Source: Dactylonectria macrodidyma
Lineage: Eukaryota > Ascomycota > Sordariomycetes > Hypocreales > Nectriaceae
Direction of reading: 5' to 3'
Assembly (NCBI GenBank): GCA_020744425.1
Contig: JAGMUV010000013.1
Coordinates: 930,001-994,000, forward strand
DNA length: 64,000 nucleotides
The notes below the pieces were generated by a model that ran no database searches, was not told the origin of the DNA, and saw only the letters and a list, made by a program, of their open reading frames with translations. The position numbers and the translations under genes were made by a program. Positions 33,301-45,128 of this stretch are shown here, piece by piece (the stretch's first letter is position 1; the number at the start of each line of letters is the position of its first letter).

Positions 33301-35384
33301 CCATTCCCACGGGTGAGTAGCTGGGTCACCGATGCGTAGACATATGATCCCGTTCCCCCCAAGCATTCTCCATCCCATATCCTCGATCCTCATGACCCCC
33401 AAGAACAGGGAAACGCCAACGCACTCAGCACCCACACCACCACGACAGCCCCTTCCAATCAAACGCCTCCCAGCAACACACACTTGCGCAGCCAAACCCC
33501 AGGTCCGTTTTTTAGCCAAGGGCCCTCTTCAACCCACTCGCACCATTTAATGCATCCCGGCCGGGATTCGACAAACCCGGGACAAGCCAAACGCCCACCG
33601 AATGGCCCACTTGCCGAACCCAACTCGGTGGTAGGGATGGAGAGCCGGCGCCCGGTTTAGCACTGGGGGGACCCGTTCGGTTTCTCTCGCCAGTCGGTTG
33701 AGCCGGCAGCTTTGCTAACCGCTAGAGCCGTTCCTTGTTTTTTCTCACAGTGAGGGACTCGCTAGTCGCACTTTTTAGTCCCATGTTCCACGACGATCTG
33801 GGTTGCCGAATTGGCTCCAAGGTTGGTGGCGTCAGCAAGCGCAAGCATGTGGCTGCTCTGTTGAACTCGGAGACCGACATCAAGAACTGCCCACAGAGGC
33901 AACCACCTCATTACGTCCAGGTTGACAGGTTAGTCAACCAAGTCACCTGCTAAGGAGCAGTAAACAAGCCAAAATGGTTACACCAGTTTTACAACCACCT
34001 CGAGATGCTGTGAGTCGTTAACTCGGTCCGACAGCAGTAAACCCTTGAACCCAGTTAGTGGCTTAGGATTTTCTAGAACCTTTCAAAGGCCTAACAAGTT
34101 ATGGCGACATATGTTAGTGTCCTCTAAGAAGAAGAAAAAAAAAGGAAAAAAAAAAGAAAAAAAAAACTGATCTAAGGCCCCCGAACGCCAGGAACAGGGA
34201 ACTGGTCGTCTCACAAGGTGGATATTCTCTTGTGAACCCTTCACCAATCCCCGCAACGCAAATCGAATAACAAATCTCCGATTTACCACAATTTCAATTC
34301 GTGACGACATCCACAGACCTCCCCACCTGTCACACCGACAACCAGAATTCTATTGTTTGGTTGGACAATGACCCTTACACCCCCTGTTCTTGTTTCCCCC
34401 TCTCCCCTCACCCCATGTCTATAAGCTTCAACCACAGTGCCACCACTCTTTTTGGTCTCTTGACGCCGTAATGTGACGCTGTTCTGTGGCGCCATTTTTT
34501 TTTCACTCTCCGAAAAAGCCTCTGACAATGGCATTATCGTGCCATTATCGTCGACCGTCCATTTGCTGGCCCTCGGTTAGAGAAGGCTTCAGCCGCATCG
34601 CCGACCTGTGTGCGACCTGTGACTTTCAGCTTGTCATGATGACGACAAGCCGTTCATTGCTTGGCCAATGAGTCCGTGATAATTCGTAGATAGACCATGA
34701 TATCCGAATGCGTACGTTCGCTATAGCGAAAAAGAAGCAGAGATGAGAGGTGACCTGCGCTGAAGCTGCAGCTCAATGCAACCTCGTCCAGGATTGTGTG
34801 TAGGTGTGTATTCTTGTCATCTATGACAAAGCGACGCAGTCTCACGATCCTCCAGATTTTCTGAGAAACGCAAGCTGGTCGCATTGGTGCTTCCGTCGGC
34901 CGAATAAATCAAACAGAACAGCCAGTTCCCTCAAGGCACCGTTTGTGAGACGTGTTAATGAATACATTTTCTTCCACCCTTACATCGCGTTTCCCCTTTT
35001 AGCTCCTTGGAATTTCCTCGCGAAACACCCAGCCTACCTAACCAATTCTATATATGCATCCCAAATGCCATTGTAGAGAGGTGGGGTTGGGAGACCGCGG
35101 TGTCGCAGCCGCCTATTTTAGTCTTATGCAGGCCGGTTCCAGACCCATTTTGGGCCAAGATATCTGCAGAACGATGCGAATCCGTAAAATGCAACGCCCC
35201 CTACCATGAGTCAATAACCGTGGAGAATATTCGTTTTGCAGAATGAATTCCAAAGCGCCAGTCCATCCCTGGACTCCTTGACCCTCGACCCGTTTGCGAC
35301 AGTTCCATGTTCTAGTGACTCCTTGCTGACATGGAAGAACCCTCATTAGTCGTTGAATTTTCCCGTCGTGAATCCATCTCATCG
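33301..35384. other. Intergenic region downstream of the SreA-type gene
   Basis: No supported gene. A purine run with long A tracts lies at 34121-34165 (several A8-A10 blocks broken by G). The last 150-300 nt before 35385 is the 3' flank of the - strand GATA factor. Confidence 0.4.
34121..34165. repeat. Low-complexity A/G tract
   Basis: Runs such as GAAGAAGAAAAAAAAAGG followed by two more A-blocks; a simple low-complexity tract with possible length variation. Confidence 0.7.
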
Positions 35385-37164
35385 TCAATCATGTCCAAGC
35401 TCCTGTAGTTCTCGTTCATTGGCAGCAAGCATCTCTCGCATTCTCTCAGCTTCCCGCTGGAGGGCAGCTCGGCGCTCGGATTTAAGCCTGTCACTCTCCA
35501 TGTTTAAATCGCGTGAGCCTGGTGGGGCGCCCGGGGTGGGGTCCCGGTTCGAAAAGGCTCCAGGACTCGAGGCTATCGTACTTCCAGGCGATCGTATGGG
35601 GGGAAGAGAATAGTCCCCGTCATCGCTCCCCGCTCCCGTGTTCGAGGGGCTGCCCGTTGATTCCGTAGGGTTCAGTATAGATTTGATGTTGATCGACGAG
35701 ACTCGTTTGGTACTCTCTTGACTGGCCTCGCTCTGGTTAAATGGTTCGCCTTCGGTTGTGGAAAAAGAACGTTTGCGTGTCGGCGAAAGGAAAGAAGCGG
35801 GTGATAGAGAAGACTGCCTATCGGCCGCAGCAGCCATCGATGCCATCGGAGGTAACCTGTTGTCATCGTTGAGTGAGGCAGGGCGGTTGCGCAAGTTGTT
35901 AGATTGGTGGTATGCGGCAAGATCGGAGGTGGATGGCAGAGGAGACATCCTTCTATTCGGCCGCATAACAGGGTGGGGTTCGATCGTTAGAGGGTGCTCA
36001 GGACGCCGACGCATTCCCAAGTTAATGGACCCGTCATCATTTATCGTGCCCCTCTCGGGAGTTTGCTCCTGGCTCTGGCTTTGTATCTCGACCGAATCCA
36101 TGGCGTCTTCCATCTCCTCATCTTGTGTTACTGGTATAATTCGTTTTCGTCGTTTGATGGTTGATTTTTTCATAGTTACAGGACGGTGAACACCGTGAAG
36201 TTTATAGTATAGCCCTGTCACGGTCAGTAACTGAATCAAGTCTTTCGAAACTGACAACTTACCACAGGCATTGCAGATAGTATGGCCACTCTCATCCCGT
36301 CTCCACAAGGGAGTGATGGTTGTTCCACAATTCTGGCAGGCAATAACAACGGCGGCATTGGAAGATTGACCCTGGAGGGCATTGACATCGACGGGGACGG
36401 GCTCGGGCTTCACGTTCTCAGGTCGGCTCTGACATCCTTGTCGTTTTTGCATAACATTCAGGTGTGAACTCTTTGATACGCGGTTGTTGTAAGCAGGACA
36501 CCCGTTACATCCTTCGGCGCCGCCTGTTCCATTGCATCGACCGCCGCCAGGACAGGTACCTCCAGGAGTTTGGTCGGCAGAAACGTAACTTGCTGGGTTC
36601 GCGCCGGGTTGGTTCTTTGACCCAGATGCCTGAAGGGATTTCGAGGATGTAGTTCGGGGAGGGTCTGCGGGGACGACATTTGGGGGTCTTTTGAGACTTG
36701 TTGGACGTGAAGCATTCCTGGCTTTAAGATAGAGGCCACAAGCGTTACAAATTGTAGCGCCTTGGGGAGACCTTCTCCACAAGGGAGTTCGAGTGGTACC
36801 GCAGTTACTGTTTAATGGTGAGCTGAAAGTCAGGGACTAATTAGAAGACTCTTTCTTACCTGCATACTTGGCCTTGGCCTTGGCTGCTTCCTGGGGGCGG
36901 ACTCGGCTTCGCGCCAGGGCTGGGAACACTTGGTATTGATTCACCTGGTGGTGTTGATCTAGAGCCTGGGGAACTGCCAAGTTTTGACCGATAGTCGCGG
37001 TTTTCCGGGTCAGTCGGAAGTCTGGTTCGTTCTTGAGAAGATGCCCCAGGGGTGTCATCAGGTTTGGACGACATTGGCCTAGAGGGCAAGGCTGTTCGTG
37101 CAGAACCAGCCTCGCGATGGTGGCTATATAACGCCCTTGGTTGCGTGTCTTCGCTCATTCCCAT
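35385..37164 (-). CDS. sreA: SreA/Urbs1-type GATA repressor of siderophore and iron-uptake genes
   Basis: Three exons: 37164-36860, 36807-36263, 36214-35385; introns 52 nt and 48 nt; 559 aa. It has the diagnostic layout of the family: GATA finger 1 (C101-x2-C104-x17-C122-x2-C125, beginning [14 protein letters not shown] and completed across intron 1), then the iron-sensing Cys-rich motif C-x5-C-x8-C-x2-C ([19 protein letters not shown]), then GATA finger 2 ([18 protein letters not shown]), whose last loop is split by intron 2 before [12 protein letters not shown] basic patch [11 protein letters not shown] follows, and a C-terminal coiled coil ([19 protein letters not shown]). In other fungi this factor represses siderophore biosynthesis, reductive iron uptake and hapX in iron-replete cells by binding ATCWGATAA. 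Start: MGMSEDTQ at 37164; MSEDTQ two codons in is equally possible. Function by family is secure; target genes are not in this window. Confidence 0.95.
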
Positions 37165-40160
37165 CAAGCGGACTGAACAGTCAAATAGAAAAGCCGACGA
37201 AACGAGAAACCTGAGGAGTGCGTTTGCTGGAAGCGGCAGGGCAGCGGGAGGGTGTGCTGGAGGCGAGCTGGATTGGTCCGATGCGAAGCGATTCCTGTAG
37301 CATGCATGGGCGCCGATGTGTGACCTCTGGCTGCGTGGTATAGGGGCTGTGAATGGCGAGACAGGCAGAGTCCCGATGATGAAAGAGCTGGCCTCAGTGC
37401 GTGCAAGACGAGCAAGGTTGCAGTTTGGTTACAAGCCCGATGGGGAATGAGGCGAAGTCGGAGAAGTGCCGGCGCCGGGTCCAGTGGATACAACGTACCA
37501 GGAAGGCACGAGGCAGGGGGAGTCTCTCGAACTGCTATCGACAAAAAGGTACACGGCAGGCCAGTAGAGGGGCGTATGTATGTAATGGATCAAGAAGGGT
37601 TGGTGGTAAGGCGATCGAGACGACCACTGGGGTACGAGATAGGCCAAGTTGAAACAGATGAGTGGGCAACACCCCAACGAGCCGAGTCAGTCAGTCGAAT
37701 GGGAGGGAAGACGGGCGAATGGTCCCCGGGGGATGACGCGACTGCAAGCGGAAGTCCGGGACAGCGGCTTGGAAACCAAATCTAGCAGCGATGACAAACC
37801 GAAATACAAACCGACGCGTTTATAATAGTCGTAGATATCGATGTGGGTTTGCGACTTGAAGGGGGAGAGGCGAGAGTGAAGGGGGAGGCGAGGAAAACAG
37901 CGGGAAGATGGAGAGGCAGGGACAAAACGCAAATACAGGCGTAGGTCGACGGAGTCGAGGATTGAATTGGAGGTGAGGGCCGGTGTACAAAGGTTTGAAG
38001 TACGTAGTAGTGGTAGTAGTCAGCGAGAGGCGTCAGGGTGGCGCGGGGGCCAACTGGTAGTAGTAGTCGAAGGTAATCGAGGCGTCGAAGGCGAGGCAGT
38101 GCTTGGCAGCCAGCAGGGGGCTTTCTAAATTGGCACCTCCGGCTTGGAATGGGGGACCAGATGCTTCGTGTTTGGTACAAGTGTGGTGAGATGACTGAAG
38201 AGTCAGATCACGGCCGCCCAGCACACTGATATCAAATAGAGGGTAGTCGGTGGTGTGATGAGAGGGGACAAAAGACCCAGAGCAGCCAGAGAACCAGAAC
38301 TCCCAGAGCAAAGCAGAGAGGGATTGCCTGAAGGGGGAAGACGAGACAGACCAGAGTTAAGTTGTCGGCAGACGCACGAGCACGAGCATGGGCCTGAGAG
38401 AAGGTGCTGGGGGTGGATTCTGGACCCTCCGTATGTCTCTTAGCCTTAATGGATCGATGTGGATAATATGAGGACAGTGGATAGGCAGGAAGGTGTCGGT
38501 AGGTGCATGTGCATGACCTAGTATTTACTTGAACGCCAGGAGGGCCTTGCCCAAGAAGGCCTGCGAACGGCGAGAGAACGGAGGGGGGGGAAGACGACGA
38601 CGACGGCGACTAGGGGTACCGGCGCCGGGAATGGACACGGCCAGAACACCAGACCAGACGCAGAAGGCAGAAGGCAGCCAGCCCAAGACAGAAGTCGACG
38701 GAGACCGCGGAGTGTTGGTACAGTCCTACGATATACGTACAAGGCACTGGCGTAGGTGCAGGCGCAGGCCGAGGAGGGTGTGTTGAGCGTCGTCCCCTTG
38801 ATAGACGAGTCGTGGGCCGGGAGTGACGTGCGTGACACGACAAAAACCCCAGGACCGGGGGTGTCTTGTTCCGTTTCTGCCTGGGTAGGTTGTGCCGAAA
38901 GTGGACTGGGAGGGGGAGGAGCAAGATGGGCAGAGTCGATGGGCGATGGGCGATGGGCGAGGGGGAGATGGCGAGGGGATGCTGCGTAATTGCGCCGGGT
39001 GTGATCTGATCAAACAATGGAGATGAGGGCCTGAGATGATGACAGTGGGCGAAAAGAAGCGGTGGGTTGGGGGAGCCAGCGCCCGAGGACCGCCCTAGCC
39101 CAGAGCCAAGTAGGAGAAGCCCCGTTCCGACAGGCTGGACTCCTGGAGTGGGCGACCTGTCAACGAAAACTTGGCCCATCTCTACGACGCAGTAGCTCTT
39201 CCAACCCTTCCAACCCCTCCAATCCTTTCCAATCCTTCTAACCCTTCTAAAAAAGCCGCCCCTGTTGAGAAGGAGGGCTGAGGGGGCCAGGGGCACGCAC
39301 GTCTTCGCTGGGCGACTCCACGGACCTGGGTCGGGGGTTGCAGGGCCTCGACTCGGTTCTGTGGCCTTTATCGGATTTGATCGTCCACAAACAATGTCCT
39401 CAACTCTTCAACTATTCAACTATTCCTCGGTAAGCCCCAATACTACGTAGTAGCCCTGCCGAGCCCTGACAGGCGGCGCAAAGTTCACCTCGAGCCCTAG
39501 AATCCCATCGCAAAGGCGGGCGCATTTTGGACGCCTCTGGTGGGGTTACCCTCACCGCGGCTCTGTCAAAGCTTCGTCTTGAGACCCGCGGTCGCCCCTG
39601 AGACGTCTTCGATTACATTCGCAACGCCCCCATTGGCTCGCGCTTGGCCGGAGAAAACGCTCTAGGGCCAGACAAAAAAGGCTCTAGGGCCACTTGAACC
39701 ACTTGACACCGTTGCGGCGTTGCCCGGGTCTCGCGCAGGGGATCGTCGTCCGACCGGCTTAGATCCAGCGACGCTAGGCCGAGATCGGGCCCTCTTTTTT
39801 TTTTCTGGCACCAGGTTTGACGCGCCACACCCACTGATTACCTTGCTACCCAGGCACCTAAGGCACCTAGGTGCCACAAAGCCTTGCCAAATCACGTCGC
39901 GATTTGCGACACCTGTCTGCTGCACTTCTGCAGCCGCGTCTCAACACCATTGCACCTCATCCCACCCCGACGCAAGGCTACCTCGGTACCTCTCGCCCCT
40001 AGCTTGCACATATCCTTGTGCCTGGGTACTTGCCATTGCGCTTATTGTGCTTGAGCCTCGTGTTTGCTTGCACCCATCCGTGCTTATCGATACCTGTGCT
40101 CCATCTCTTGCTCCTCAATCGTCACCACCGTGTCCTACATCGGACTCAATTGACAGTTCC
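37165..40160. other. About 3 kb shared upstream region of sreA and bre2
   Basis: The two genes are divergent, so this is a bidirectional regulatory region. No ORF within it is convincing; GC-rich repeats such as GATGGGCGATGGGCGATGGG (about 38939-38958) and CCAATCC-type repeats (about 39220-39245) account for open frames on both strands. One GATA-like site TTATCGGAT (39368-39376) differs from the SreA consensus reverse complement TTATCWGAT at one base. Long 5' regions are common for fungal regulators. Confidence 0.45.
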
Positions 40161-40219
40161 AATTCCTTCCCTCTCCACCCCTTCCCCTCTCCCCCTCTCC
40201 CCCTCCCCCCCCCCTTGCC
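40161..40219 (+). promoter_or_regulatory. CT/C-rich tract immediately upstream of bre2 ATG
   Basis: About 50 nt of almost pure pyrimidine (CTCTCCACCCC, TTCCCCTCTCC, then a run of C) ending 7 nt before the start codon. Such tracts mark transcription start regions and leaders of many filamentous-fungal genes. Confidence 0.5.
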
Positions 40220-41944
40220 ATGGCTTCTCCGGAGGTTGGCAGTCCCAAACGTGAGCCCACTCCCACCGCACCCCTCTCCTCAATCCCTCAGAAGCGAGCT
40301 CTCGACGAGGGCGGCCATAGTCCAGCCGTTCCCTCCCCGCTCAATCCCGAGGTCAAGCCCTCCGACTCCCTCGGCCCCGACGATGCTACCCAGGCCGCCC
40401 GTTCAAAGCCCGCCCGCACGAAGAAGGAGACTCTTAAAAAGCGCGAATCCAAGGGTGGCGCCCTCGGTCCCGACAGCGCTCGCGCAACTCCCGATCCTAA
40501 ATCCTCCAAAGAACCTATACAGAGCAAATACAGTCCGTTGAGATATAAGCTCGCTCCTCCAAAGCCATCCGATTTCGAGTTACCCCGGGGCCCTGTTTTG
40601 ACGCCTCATCATGAACTGCAAACTCCCAATGGCGAGACGGTCGAGTTCTTTGAAGCATCTGATCAGTAGGCCTCATTCTTTGTTCTCCCCTGGCGCAATT
40701 CATGCTAACTCCCCAAACGTGTATGCAATAAGAAGAACTTCCGATACACCCACTGCATCGCCGATCCGCTCTTCCCCTCGATGATCTACTATCGGCAGAC
40801 CGAGCCAGAGCCCTTTGGCCCGCGCATGAGCTTCGAGGATGCGGCGGGACACGTCTTCTTCGATAGCTCAGCCCGCCAAGTCACGACCGATAAGGGATTT
40901 CGCATGGCCCGAGCCAACGTTGCTGTGAGGGAGGGGAGGTCATACTGGGAATGCAAGATCACCCAAGGAATTCGAAAGGCGAAATATGGCGAGGCCAAAT
41001 CGGATGGTGGGAAACATGTCCGCATAGGGTGGGCGCGGCGCGAGGCATCGTTGGATGCTCCTGTCGGATTCGACGCCTACAGTTACGGAATCCGAGATGT
41101 GTCTGGAGAAAAGGTCCACATGTCGCGACCCAAGGAATTCTTTCCGGCTGGCGAGCGGATTGAAGAAGGAGACGTCATCGGATTGGAGATCCAACTCCCG
41201 TCAGAACATCTGCATCGCAAGATCATGTCTGGACAATACAACCCAGCCGTAGACTTGGCCGACGACGAACCCCCGCTCACAGCTGAAGCGCCCAATATTG
41301 TGCGCGACCGTGTGCCCATTCGCTTCAAGGCGCACACCTACTTCGAGAAGATTGAGTACTACACCACAAAAGAGCTTGAGGACCTCATGAACCCGGCCTC
41401 CACCGGGCCTGCCAGCTCATCCGAAGTCCCAGGCCCTATCCACCCCGTACCGAGCCTACGCACGCTACCGAATTCCTGCATCCGCGTATACAAGAATGGA
41501 GTCCTCATGGGCACCGCCTTCGAGAACCTCCTCGGCTTTCTGCCCCCGGCCTCGCGCCCCTCGGCCCAGGTTGGCGCCCGCGAGGGTCTCGACGACGGCA
41601 TGCTCGGCTACTACCCGGCCGTCAGTGTGTTCCGCGGCGGCGCCGCAGAGGTCAACTTCGGGCCGGACTTTTGGTACCCGCCCCCCGGCTACGACACCAC
41701 CGGGGGCGAGGTCGACATGGTCCGGCCCGAAGGTGGACCCTTGGATAAGATTCAAGCTGTCTCGGCCCGCTACGACGACCAGATCGCCGAGGACGTGGTC
41801 TACGACATTATCGACGAGGTGGACTTTTGGATGCGAGATGGTGGAGGCGCAACGGACGTCCAGGGCGTCAGCACCAACAGGGCCGTGGCCTTGGCCTTGG
41901 CGCCAGGCAGGGAGGAGATCAAAGAACTGGTTCAGGACGATTAA
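40220..41944 (+). CDS. bre2: Bre2 / Ash2-like SPRY subunit of the COMPASS H3K4 methyltransferase complex
   Basis: Nuclear chromatin factor; with Set1 and others it methylates histone H3 lysine 4. Exon 1 starts at ATG 40220 (MASPEVGSPKREPTPT) and runs to about 40665 with a disordered Pro/Lys-rich tail and the conserved lead-in ETVEFFEASD. Exon 2 begins by about 40736 (NFRYTHCIADPLFPS) and continues to the TAA at 41942-41944. The SPRY domain is clear: GFRMARANVAVREGRSYWECKI, HVRIGWARREASLDAP, GFDAYSYGIRD, EEGDVIGLEIQLP, then PNSCIRVYKNGVLMGTAFENLLGFLPP and GYYPAVSVFRGG. About 490 residues, usual for fungal Bre2. Oddity: the donor at 40666 (GTAGGC) has no AG acceptor that restores the exon 2 frame; the stretch 40716-40735 looks like it should encode HVYNKK but is two bases out and lacks an AG before it. 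A sequence error or an unusual splice is possible. Confidence 0.88.
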
Positions 41945-42207
41945 ACGGAGTCATTCTGGTGGTACATCACGATGTTTGTTTTGGTTAGCGCAGGAGATAC
42001 CCGCTGCGTATTATTATCGCAGAAAACAGCCATGTCATTCGTCTACGTAATGCTCATCAAGTCAGAAGTAAAAAACTTACTAGGTATCTCCATCCATGTT
42101 CATGTTAAGCCCTGCTCTATGCCTATCCCGTTCATAAGAAAAAAATGCGCGCCCATTACCGTCATATCCGTCTCCTCATACCCTCGGTCATAATATGAGA
42201 TCAAGCC

Positions 42208-43605
42208 TCAGCGTCCACTAGGCTCCAACACGGTCTTCCTACCGACCGGCGGCGGTGGCAAATCTGCCAGCGGTGATACTCGCTCCGATGTCGCCCTCGT
42301 CACCCCTTGAAGACCGCGCGTTGAGGCAGGCTCCGGTGCCGGGAGGAGCGGGTCGTCCGGAAGCTCCTCGATGCGATCGCTTCCGTCGATGGGCGCTTCC
42401 GCATCGGACTTTTCCTTCTCCAGACGGACTTCGCGGCCGCGCTTGTGGCAGTACCAGAGCACGAACATGAGCACTACGGACAAGGCGTATTAGCAGATGC
42501 CAAAAGGGCCTTTGATGGGGGTTTGAGACTTACAGAATAGGGCCACGCTCCACACGACGTTAGTGCCCATGACGGCCGGCCACCGCAGCTTCAAGGCGTT
42601 GACGATGGCTTTAAGCATGCTGACAATCGCACCAGGCTTCGTCACCAGCTCTCCAAGGTTCTGCGGCATGAAGAGCTTCTTCGCCGCCTCCTTGGCGCCG
42701 ATATCTGCCGCTTCAGCCTTGAGCCCCTGACTCTCGGCCGCCGCGGCGAGGAGCTCGGGCGCAAGGGACGTCGTCAGTTTCTCGGGCAACTGTGTGACGA
42801 GCTTCTGCAGCGAGGAGGGGAGCTTCTCGAAGCCGCGGTTGATGGCGCCATCGCGATCCTCGAAGAGCTTAGTGAGGTCGTTGCATGCCGTCGGCACCCC
42901 GTTGACGAGGTCCTTGAAGATTTGGGTGAAGCGTTGCAGCAGGTCTGATGACTCGCTGGATAGCGAGACGATCTTGTTGTTCTTCGCTTGGAGGTTCAGA
43001 CGGTCGAGGACGTTGCCGAGATCGTCCTTCTCGCGCTCGGCTTCTTCCGCGGTGATGTCCTCGGGTTTGAGCGTGTCGCCATGCTTCTTGTTCCGGTGAA
43101 ACAGAAGTGAGAAACGACTCGGGTGCTTTTCGTCGTTTTCCTTCTTGTCCTTTTTGGCCTTCTTCTTTCCCTTCGCATCCTCCTTTTCCTTTCCCTTGCC
43201 CTTGTCTTTACCGGGGTTCGCAATCTCCAGCGATTGCTTATTGCTCACAACTGAGTCACTGTCGGACAGCTCGATTTCGGGGGTCTTGACGCGTGGAGGC
43301 AGCGGGGGAGGAGGACCGTCATCCTCCAAGATCCTCCTCAGCCAGTTTTCGTCGTGCTTGTCGAGGACGGGGCTCAACGGGGGTTGATCAGAACTGCGGC
43401 GACGGTCCGTCTCGGAGCCGCTCTGGCTGTGGCGCTGGAGGTTCTCATGTTGCGTGTCACCGACGACGGTTTCTATCTCAGGCACTTGGGTCTTATCCCC
43501 TGTCGTCTCCACCTTGGCCGGTTTGGCGGCCTCTTTTGCAGCCTCCTTGTCGGCCTTGTCTGCCTTGAACTGCTTGAACTTTTTTACCGCGAAATATTCC
43601 AACAT
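42208..43605 (-). CDS. Single-pass membrane protein, charged cytosolic domain, unknown function
   Basis: Two exons: 43605-42534 and 42473-42208; intron 60 nt (GTAAGT...CCGTAG); 445 aa. The N-terminus is Lys/Ala-rich (VKKFKQFKADKADKEAAKEAAK), followed by a long acidic/Pro-rich and then Lys-rich segment (GKDKGKGKEKEDAKGKKKAKKD written here only in part) and a folded-looking stretch with Leu-rich helices (FTQIFKDLVNGVPTACNDL, LPSSLQKLVTQLPEKL). The splice creates the one clear membrane helix, VVWSVALFLLMFVLWYCHK, then a basic stop-transfer and a short tail rich in Glu, Pro and Asp. No signal peptide. Ascomycete-restricted as far as I can judge; no family name. Stop-transfer charges suggest the tail is cytosolic if the N-terminus is too hydrophilic to insert. 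Confidence 0.82.
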
Positions 43606-44061
43606 GATGCGCTTCGGGTGTGTCGATATGGTGTTGGTGATGCTCGACAGGGGGCGGTTGATAAATGCGCTGGTCGGCGATATTTATTCGAACGTAAAAA
43701 GAAAGAGGCCGCCAGGTTGAACATAGATGTCTCGGGGGACGGTAGAACGTTGAGAATGTCTAGGCGCGCGCTTGGTTGGACTCTTGCCTGCGGGGGAGCT
43801 CCAAGCCAACAGCTGGCACCGCCACATGACATCACGCGCCACCCCTCGTTGTCCCATCCCACGCAACCGTTATCAAGTCATGACGCTATGACAGCTTGAC
43901 AGCCAACTACCGACACACACGACAGGCGAATTAGAGAAGAAATATCACGGACTTCTGTAAGCGATACAAGAAGGACCACTCGGAGGATTTTAGAGGTCCT
44001 CCCTATTCATCCCAAGTAGCCAAGCAGCAGCACCAGTGCCAAAGAATTTGACAGGCGTGAC
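43606..44061. other. Intergenic (upstream of membrane-protein gene)
   Basis: Promoter side of the - strand gene at 43605 and 3' flank of the next - strand gene. No supported gene. Confidence 0.4.
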
Positions 44062-45128
44062 TCAATCCCGCGAGTTTATCTTGTCGTCTCTATGGAAGTC
44101 TGCAACTAAGTTCCGGGTCACAGCTCACAAGCCCTACCTCGAGCAAGTCATCGCTCGTGCGAAGCAGGAATTGGGATATGACGACTCAATGCAGTGGAGG
44201 GACATGGAAGACCAGCGGGCCCACTTACGATCAGTGGCTTGCGCTGCACCTACGATGGTATCGTACGGCTTGCTCTGGCGTCCTCCGGTGGTTGAAGCTC
44301 GTGACTGGGCACCAGTCCTGGCCAAAGACTTTCCATACTTGAACCGAAAGGATACGAGGGTGCGCCGGCTGTATATATAACGACCGAGGATGCTAAGCAG
44401 CATCACAGCTCCTCCCACAAGTCCAACTGACACTGCCAAATGGTTAGGGAGGTGGCCTCAGATAACCCGAGAGAAGACGTACTGCAGAGATTCGCGACGA
44501 CGAAGAAGCCGACGGTGTTATTCTGGAGGGCGTTGAGTTGCAGGAGTAAAATCGCAATGACAGGAAAAACAACAGCCGATATTTTGGCCACCGCATTGGA
44601 ATAACGGAGGCTGTGTACTAGAATCCGAAGTTGGAACACGGACTGGAGCAGAACCGTACACCAGAAGAAGATGAGCAGTACCTCGATGCCATAGCAAGCA
44701 AACTCTGCCATGTACGTTAGTCTCAGCTTCAAGATACGAACGGATCTACGTACGTATGTAAAACAGGACTTGATCGAGGCCTACCGAGCCTCCAGCAAGA
44801 GCAACTGCCGGATTCCCGACATGTGCAACGGTGCGGCGATGTTGCTCCAATTTGATGTCCCTCCAGGCAGCGATGGTGTGGATTTGCTGAGAAATGGACG
44901 CCAGACCTCCAACAAGCGTGAAGACGGCCATAAGAAAGACATCTGAACAGATGAATTAACACACAGCTGGATAGTGTAATAGAGACAGCGACATGACTTA
45001 CAACTTGTCACCTCACGATGTATCCAAACGAGCGATGCTGTGAGTAGGCCCAGACTGAGGGAGAAGATGGAATATATGAGGACCCCGATTGCCACTGCTA
45101 GCGCTTCTGGGAGCAGTTGAGGAGCCAT
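44062..45128 (-). CDS. Multi-pass membrane protein (about 6-7 helices), unknown function
   Basis: Five-exon model by splice-signal and frame continuity: 45128-45002, 44942-44754, 44704-44483, 44426-44229, 44099-44062; 257 aa. Introns use GTAAGT, GTACGT, GTACGT and GTAAGT donors. Hydrophobic segments: ALAVAIGVLIYSIFSLSLGLL, YVFLMAVFTLVGGLASI, GIEVLLIFFWCTVLL, ISAVVFPVIAILLLQLNAL, VGFFVVANLCIGLVGG with AVMLLSILGRYIY, plus a possible further one near LDQVLFYIQFACY. The C-terminus is basic and then charged (HFHRDDKINSRD). If the last intron is not removed, the frame ends at 44134 instead with a different 30-residue tail. The layout resembles the PTH11/rhodopsin-like integral membrane proteins common in filamentous fungi, but no diagnostic motif is present. 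Assignment beyond 'membrane protein' is not justified. Confidence 0.65.

Noticed and set aside
33680..33735. tRNA-like string GGTTGAGCCGGCAGCTTTGC
   Set aside because: No cloverleaf; only a fortuitous A-box-like piece.
37782..39296. Overlapping ORFs of 90-230 residues on both strands between sreA and bre2
   Set aside because: Pro/Ser/Arg-rich, repeat-driven and without conserved motifs; the divergent gene arrangement explains the gap as regulatory.
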